NCBI GenBank assembly: GCA_003223325.1
Contig: QHYS01000023.1
Location: 35,787 to 99,786, forward strand
Length of the DNA stretch: 64,000 nucleotides
DNA from: Acidobacteriota bacterium
GTDB taxonomy: Bacteria; Acidobacteriota; Terriglobia; Acidiferrales; UBA7541
Direction: 5' to 3'
Positions within the stretch are counted from its first letter, which is position 1. Each line of letters opens with the position of its first letter. Under the pieces are notes generated by a model. It was not told the DNA's origin. It saw only the letters and a program-made list of their open reading frames with translations, and ran no database searches. The position numbers and the translations under genes are program-made. Below, in pieces: positions 59,583 to 64,000 of this stretch.

Positions 59583-59864
59583 GTCGCAGGCTGCCGCACA
59601 GTGGTGCCGGCGGGAAGAGCAAAAGCAGGTCCTCGTCGTCCGTTTTGGGCGGACTCCTCGCAGTAACAGCTTCTAACACGCTGGCAGTTGCCATGGATCT
59701 GAAATTCGACGCGAGTTGAAGTAATTCTCGATCAAGCGTCGACACGCCGACAACTTCTCACTTGCCGCTTAAAGTATGGCTGCAGTGCCCAGCGTGGAAC
59801 GGAGAGATGCTTGGCGCAGCATGACAACGCGGCTACTGACATGCTGGTGGCGCGGCGCGCGCAG
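59583..59864. other. Convergent intergenic region with a degenerate repeat
   Basis: 282 bases between the convergent glyS and LptF/LptG genes. A weak copy of the dispersed repeat (AGCAAAAGCAGGTCC...CGGACTCCTCGCAGTAAC, about 59618-59667) is visible. No gene supported. Confidence 0.4.
59600..59668. repeat. Degenerate dispersed repeat copy
   Basis: GAGCAAAAGCAGGTCC and GGGCGGACTCCTCGCAGTAAC resemble the right half of the copies at 42600 and 48620. Alignment is weak. Confidence 0.3.
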
Positions 59865-62186
59865 TTACGTCGGCATCTTGAGGAAGAAATACAGGCCGCA
59901 AAAGAGAAAAATAAAATCCGGGGACCAGGCGCTCAGAATCGGCGGGAGCTGTCCGACCGCGCCCAGCGCCTCAAACAACGCGGCCGTGGCCCAGTAGACC
60001 ACGGCCAAACCCACACCTAGCGCCACCCCGCCAACCGCACCTCGGCTTCCCACCAGAATCGAAAACGGAATCGCCAGCAGGATCACGATCGGCGCAATGA
60101 GCGGAAAGGCCAGTTTCTTGTGCAATTGCACCGAAAAGCGGGCCACGTCAAAGCCCGAATGGCGCAGCTTGGCGATGTAGCTTCGCAGTTCGAACCAATC
60201 CATCTCCGAGCTCTGCCGGATTTCGCGCGTGAAGTAAGCGGGCGGCTCATCGAGTTCGGGAAGCTCCATAACCTGAAACTCCGCGTACCGCGTGATGCTG
60301 CCGCCTTGAAAATCGCGGATCCAGCCGGACTCGAGAATCCAGGCGCTTTGTTGCGGCTCCCAATAGGCGCGCGCGGCGTAGACCCGGCGGCGAAGCGAAA
60401 ATCTCCGCGGGTCCAGCTCGAAGACGCTCAGGCCGCCAAAGAGGACCCGGTCCGGATCGAATAGCTGGTAGTTATAAATTTTCGACTTGTTGCCGAAGAT
60501 CCATTGCCGCTGCGGCTGGAAATAGGTTTGCGGCGGGAGTCCCTTGATGATGCTGTGAAGTTCTTCGGCGCGCTGGTTGGCATAAGGGAGATAGCTTTGA
60601 TCGAAGGCGATGAGCCCGCCGGTGGCGATCGCACCAGCCAAGAGCAAAGGAAGGGCGACGCGATAGAGGCTGATCCCGGCGGCCTTGAACGCCACCAGTT
60701 CGTTATTCTTGGTCATGACTCCCAGCGTAATCAGGATGGAAACCAGGCAGGCCAGCGGCGCAAGCTGGTAGATCAAGTAATAGCTGAGATATCGGAAATA
60801 ATTGGCAATTCCCACCCACGAAGCGCGGTGCCGCGCAATGTCGTCCAGCAGATCGAAGAAGGTGAAGATCTCGAACAAAAGAACGAAGCCCATCAGCAGC
60901 AGCACAAAATAGAAAAGGAAATTTCGCAGCAGGTAATAATCCAAGACTTGAGGGAATCCGCCGACGAAGCGGCTGCGCGTGGAGCCCTCGAGCGGCGCCG
61001 CGAAATCGATCCGCCGAACTGCGGGTTCCTGTTTTGCTTTCATTTTGTGTTGCCGCCACCATTGCACTAGTCCGCTCATTGCTTCGCCTAGCCACGTTTC
61101 GCCACCCAATCTTTCTACCGAAGGCAGTAGGGCGATCGCGGCGGCGGCCATGAGGATATTGGCGGTCCAAATTCCGAGCCAGGTAGGCAGAGAGCCATCC
61201 CGGGCCAATTCGGCGCAAAAAACAAAGACGACGTAGTAGGCGCAGACCAGCGCCACCGCCAGCACGAATCCCGCGGCACGCCCTCCGCGGCGTGGCCGCG
61301 AGCCCACGGGCAACGCGACCAGGGCAAAGACGAGGCACGCCGCGGGGAAGGCAAAGCGCCGATGAAACTCCACGCGCGACTCCGTGGCTCTCGGCCCCTT
61401 ATCGGCCAGAAGCTGGCGCAGGGGCCGTTCGGAATTGACCACCCCGGGCGCCTGCGTCGCGCCGCTAGCGGCCACAGCGACGCCCAGATCGCGTTCGCCG
61501 AAAACGGAAAGCCCGTAATGTTCCTGGCTCTGGGTTTGCGCTTCGTGCACGCTGCCGTTGCGGAGATAGAGCTGCAGCTTGCCCTGATTGCGGTCGGCTA
61601 CTACAATGGCGTTCTCCGCCAGCGTCAGGCGCGAAACGTCGCCCCCATCGGACTCCGCCAAAAAGACGCCGTGCCAATTCATGGCGGCGGCCGGGATGTC
61701 CTGCACATAGAGCACCAGGTGAGGAAATTGCTCGTTGAAAATGCGCGGCTGGACCTCGAAGGAGACCTGCGTACTGCGCAAGCGTTCTTCGAGCGAACGC
61801 AGAGTGCGAATGGAGACTGGGCCAAGCCACACGGTCATGCATAGGGTGATGCCGGCGGCCAGCAGTGCCAGCGCGCCCACCGGAACGAGGATACGTTTCA
61901 CCCCCATCCCCGCCGCGTTCATGGCGATCAGCTCGCTATCGGCGGACATGCGGCCCAGTCCGATCAGGACGCCGACCAGCACGCCGATGGGCACGCTGAA
62001 AGTCAGCACGCGCGGTAAGGCGCTGAGGAAAAGAAGTGCGATCTGGCGGGCATCGCCAGAATGCCGCGCCACCACATTCATGATTTGCACGAGCTGCGGT
62101 ACAAAAATAACGAAAGTGAAGATGCCCAACCCCAGCAATGCGGGGGAGAGAACTTCGCGGAAAATGTAGCGATCGATGATGCGCAT
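59865..62186 (-). CDS. LptF-LptG fusion, lipopolysaccharide export permease
   Basis: 773 residues from the ATG at 62186, which follows GGGG. It contains two YjgP/YjgQ permease units. The first (about 1-370) has MRIIDRYIFREVLSPALLG, SVPIGVLVGVLIGLGRMSADSELIAMNAAG and a periplasmic beta-jellyroll region; the second (about 395-770) has VLDYYLLRNFLFYFVLL, SILITLGVMTKNNELVAFKAAG and FPLIAPIVILLAIPFSILV. LptF and LptG usually are separate subunits of the LptB2FGC exporter; here one chain supplies both. LptA/LptC/LptB genes are not in the window. Confidence 0.9.
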   Translation of the reverse strand: MRIIDRYIFREVLSPALLGLGIFTFVIFVPQLVQIMNVVARHSGDARQIALLFLSALPRVLTFSVPIGVLVGVLIGLGRMSADSELIAMNAAGMGVKRILVPVGALALLAAGITLCMTVWLGPVSIRTLRSLEERLRSTQVSFEVQPRIFNEQFPHLVLYVQDIPAAAMNWHGVFLAESDGGDVSRLTLAENAIVVADRNQGKLQLYLRNGSVHEAQTQSQEHYGLSVFGERDLGVAVAASGATQAPGVVNSERPLRQLLADKGPRATESRVEFHRRFAFPAACLVFALVALPVGSRPRRGGRAAGFVLAVALVCAYYVVFVFCAELARDGSLPTWLGIWTANILMAAAAIALLPSVERLGGETWLGEAMSGLVQWWRQHKMKAKQEPAVRRIDFAAPLEGSTRSRFVGGFPQVLDYYLLRNFLFYFVLLLMGFVLLFEIFTFFDLLDDIARHRASWVGIANYFRYLSYYLIYQLAPLACLVSILITLGVMTKNNELVAFKAAGISLYRVALPLLLAGAIATGGLIAFDQSYLPYANQRAEELHSIIKGLPPQTYFQPQRQWIFGNKSKIYNYQLFDPDRVLFGGLSVFELDPRRFSLRRRVYAARAYWEPQQSAWILESGWIRDFQGGSITRYAEFQVMELPELDEPPAYFTREIRQSSEMDWFELRSYIAKLRHSGFDVARFSVQLHKKLAFPLIAPIVILLAIPFSILVGSRGAVGGVALGVGLAVVYWATAALFEALGAVGQLPPILSAWSPDFIFLFCGLYFFLKMPT

Positions 62187-62288
62187 CGCCCCGATACCGA
62201 GAACGCCCCTATCGATAAGGCCGTTACCGAAAGCGGAAGAACGCCATTCTAGCACGCCCGCCTTGGACCGGTTCGGAGCGTCGCGGGC
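62187..62288. other. Divergent intergenic region
   Basis: 102 bases separating the LptF/LptG fusion from the GH57 gene; it must hold both promoters and ribosome sites. Nothing specific recognised. Confidence 0.3.
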
Positions 62289-64000
62289 ATGACGCGAATC
62301 CATCTCGTGCTGCTTTGGCACATGCACCAGCCCCAGTACCGCGATCCGGCCACTCGCCGCTACATCCTTCCCTGGACGCGCCTGCATGCGCTCAAGGATT
62401 ACTGGGGCATGGTTCGGGTGCTCGAAGAATTTCCCGCCGTGCACGCCACCTTCAACCTGGTGCCTTCGCTGGCCGCACAGCTCGAGGAATACGCTAGCGG
62501 CAAATTCGATGAGCCCTGGTTCACGCTGGCCTTTTCGCCCGCCGAAAAATTGACCGACGAAGCCAAAGCCGAATTGCTCTCGCGCGGTTTTCAGGCCAAC
62601 CTCAACCACCTCATCGGGCGCTGGCCCCGTTACAGGGAACTCTTCGACCGCGCACATTCGGCCGATGCCGCGCTGACCATGCGCACATTTGCCCTGCGCG
62701 ACTGGCGCGACCTGCAACTGCTTTCGCAGCTTGCCTGGATGGACGAGGAATATCTGGCCACGGACGCCCAAGTGAGCCGGCTATCGAAGAAAGGAAGCGA
62801 TTTTACGGAAGCGGAAAAGCAGTCGCTGCGCGCCAAGCAGGTCGAGCTTCTGGCGCGCGTCTTGCCTGAATATCGCCGCGCGCGCGACGCCGGACAAATC
62901 GAAATCTCCACCACGCCGTTTTACCATCCTATTCTGCCGCTGCTTTGCGATACGGATGTCGCGCGGCAGGCCAATCCCGGAACCCCGCTGCCCAGCCCCG
63001 CGTTCCGCCACCCCGAAGATGCCCGCGAGCAACTCGTCCGCGCCCGCGCGTATTACGAACGGCTTTTCGGAGCGCCGCCCGTGGGGCTGTGGCCGTCGGA
63101 GGGATCGGTTTCCAACGAGGCGCTCTCCATCGCCGCCGAACTCGGCTTCCGCTGGTTCGCGAGCGATGAAGGCGTTCTCGGTCGCACCTTGAATATCGGC
63201 TTTGGCCGCGACGGCGAAGGGATTCCTTCGAATGCCGATCGCCTCTACGCGCCGCTGCGCGTCCGTCTCGGCGGACGCGAAATCGCCGGCATCTTTCGAG
63301 ATCATTATCTTTCCGATCTGGTCGGCTTCGTCTATAGCCGCATGAACCCCGCCGACGCCGCCGAGGACCTCTATCGGCGCATCCGCATTGTCGTCGAACG
63401 CGTGCACTCGCGCGGCCCGCTGACACTGCCGCTGATTCTCGACGGCGAAAATGCCTGGGAGTATTACCCCGGCAACGGCCGCGAATTCTTGCGTCATTTT
63501 TACGGGCGAATTTCGCGCGATCTGGATATCCGCACCCTGACCGTCAGCGAAGCCTTGCGCGAGGCGAGCGAAATCGCCACGGTGCAGGGAATTGCGCCTG
63601 GCTCGTGGATCAACGCCAATTTCGACATTTGGATCGGTCACAAGGAGGACGTTACCGCCTGGGAATTATTGGCCGGTGCGCGCGAATTTTACGCGCAGCA
63701 ACTGGCACGGCACGAACGCGGCGAAGCGAACACCCCCAACAGCGAGGAGCTCTCCGCCGCATTCGAGGCGCTGCTCATGGCGGAAGGCAGCGACTGGTGC
63801 TGGTGGTTCGGTCCCGAACACAGCTCCGCGAACGACGCGGAGTTCGACGCGTTTTTCCGCCAACTGCTGAGCGAGGCTTATCAGAGTCTCGGTTGCGAAG
63901 CCCCGGACGAACTGGCCAATCCCATCAAGCACAAACCTGAGCCGGCGCATATTATCGCGCCTTCGGCATTTCTCGATGTGCGCGTGGACGGGCGCGAATC
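62289..64000 (+). CDS. Glycoside hydrolase family 57 protein (partial, 3' end missing)
   Basis: The frame is open from ATG 62289 to the window end, giving at least 570 residues. The N-terminal LVLLWHMHQPQY and later FNLVPSLAAQLEEY, followed by VGLWPSEGSVSNEAL with the nucleophile Glu271 and LPLILDGENAWEYY with Asp385, are the five-block pattern of GH57. Family members are alpha-amylases, 4-alpha-glucanotransferases, branching enzymes or amylopullulanases acting on alpha-glucans such as glycogen. WCWWFG and the C-terminal region are typical of the larger GH57 enzymes. Subfunction is unknown. Cytoplasmic: no signal peptide. Confidence 0.9.
   Translation, partial: MTRIHLVLLWHMHQPQYRDPATRRYILPWTRLHALKDYWGMVRVLEEFPAVHATFNLVPSLAAQLEEYASGKFDEPWFTLAFSPAEKLTDEAKAELLSRGFQANLNHLIGRWPRYRELFDRAHSADAALTMRTFALRDWRDLQLLSQLAWMDEEYLATDAQVSRLSKKGSDFTEAEKQSLRAKQVELLARVLPEYRRARDAGQIEISTTPFYHPILPLLCDTDVARQANPGTPLPSPAFRHPEDAREQLVRARAYYERLFGAPPVGLWPSEGSVSNEALSIAAELGFRWFASDEGVLGRTLNIGFGRDGEGIPSNADRLYAPLRVRLGGREIAGIFRDHYLSDLVGFVYSRMNPADAAEDLYRRIRIVVERVHSRGPLTLPLILDGENAWEYYPGNGREFLRHFYGRISRDLDIRTLTVSEALREASEIATVQGIAPGSWINANFDIWIGHKEDVTAWELLAGAREFYAQQLARHERGEANTPNSEELSAAFEALLMAEGSDWCWWFGPEHSSANDAEFDAFFRQLLSEAYQSLGCEAPDELANPIKHKPEPAHIIAPSAFLDVRVDGRE

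Overview
The window looks like a chromosomal contig of an acidobacterium (Acidobacteriota, Terriglobia-like). It is GC-rich. It carries a VWFA-related protein of the kind typical of that phylum, carboxypeptidase-regulatory-like/TPR exported proteins, PilZ-rich signalling genes, a separate two-gene glycyl-tRNA synthetase, and a single polypeptide carrying both LptF- and LptG-like permease domains. The assignment is inferred from gene content only. No rRNA, tRNA, CRISPR array or intact transposase was recognised.

Layout. 1-14.1 kb is an accessory/catabolic zone: a NicC-like flavin monooxygenase, a signal-less NMT1/THI5-like protein, and a divergent MFS permease facing a LigI-like lactonase plus UbiD-family decarboxylase. 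Mixed with these are two PilZ signalling pairs (REC-PilZ/PilZ and Ser/Thr kinase/PilZ), a CapA-like protein and a VOC protein. 14.4-23.7 kb holds mostly exported proteins: an Ig-like repeat lipoprotein, a VWFA protein, a sialidase-like propeller, a beta-lactamase-fold hydrolase, a broken NHL propeller and a TPR protein. 24-29.4 kb has tsaC, an ECF-type sigma factor with a small membrane protein, a frameshifted tonB-like gene, and an OsmC-family gene with an in-frame UGA. 29.4-34.2 kb has a SEX4-type glucan phosphatase, anmK, mutS and a decayed CYTH gene. 34.4-37.3 kb holds a promoter/structured RNA/terminator unit followed by an MgtE-N/CBS-type gene and an NRAMP-related transporter. 37.7-42.6 kb is an envelope/isoprenoid operon (uppS-cdsA-dxr-rseP-fur family). 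42.7-50.9 kb has ribF, an MBL hydrolase, DUF1844, mazG, and a GNAT/menC-like pair with an EamA permease. 51.8-64 kb has cytochrome P460, an isopropylmalate-dehydrogenase-like gene, rhomboid, a PfkB kinase, recO-glyQ-glyS, the LptF/LptG fusion and the start of a GH57 gene.

Most interesting signals. (1) At 28430-28903 an OsmC-family gene has UGA exactly where the family has its first redox cysteine. A 7-bp hairpin with a UGGAG loop begins 18 nt after the UGA, as expected of a bacterial SECIS, so this is a strong selenoprotein candidate. (2) An NRAMP-related transporter lacks the metal-binding Met of NRAMP helix 6 and sits beside an MgtE-N/CBS protein, downstream of a candidate attenuator or small RNA. 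This suggests a Mg2+/Mn2+ uptake unit. (3) A bacterial glucan-phosphatase signature (CTAGIGR) occurs in a window that also has GH57. (4) Five genes (NHL propeller, tonB, CYTH, MgtE-like, dxr) are broken, four of them by loss of a conserved core segment and one by a single base. Because dxr is normally essential, assembly error must be considered.
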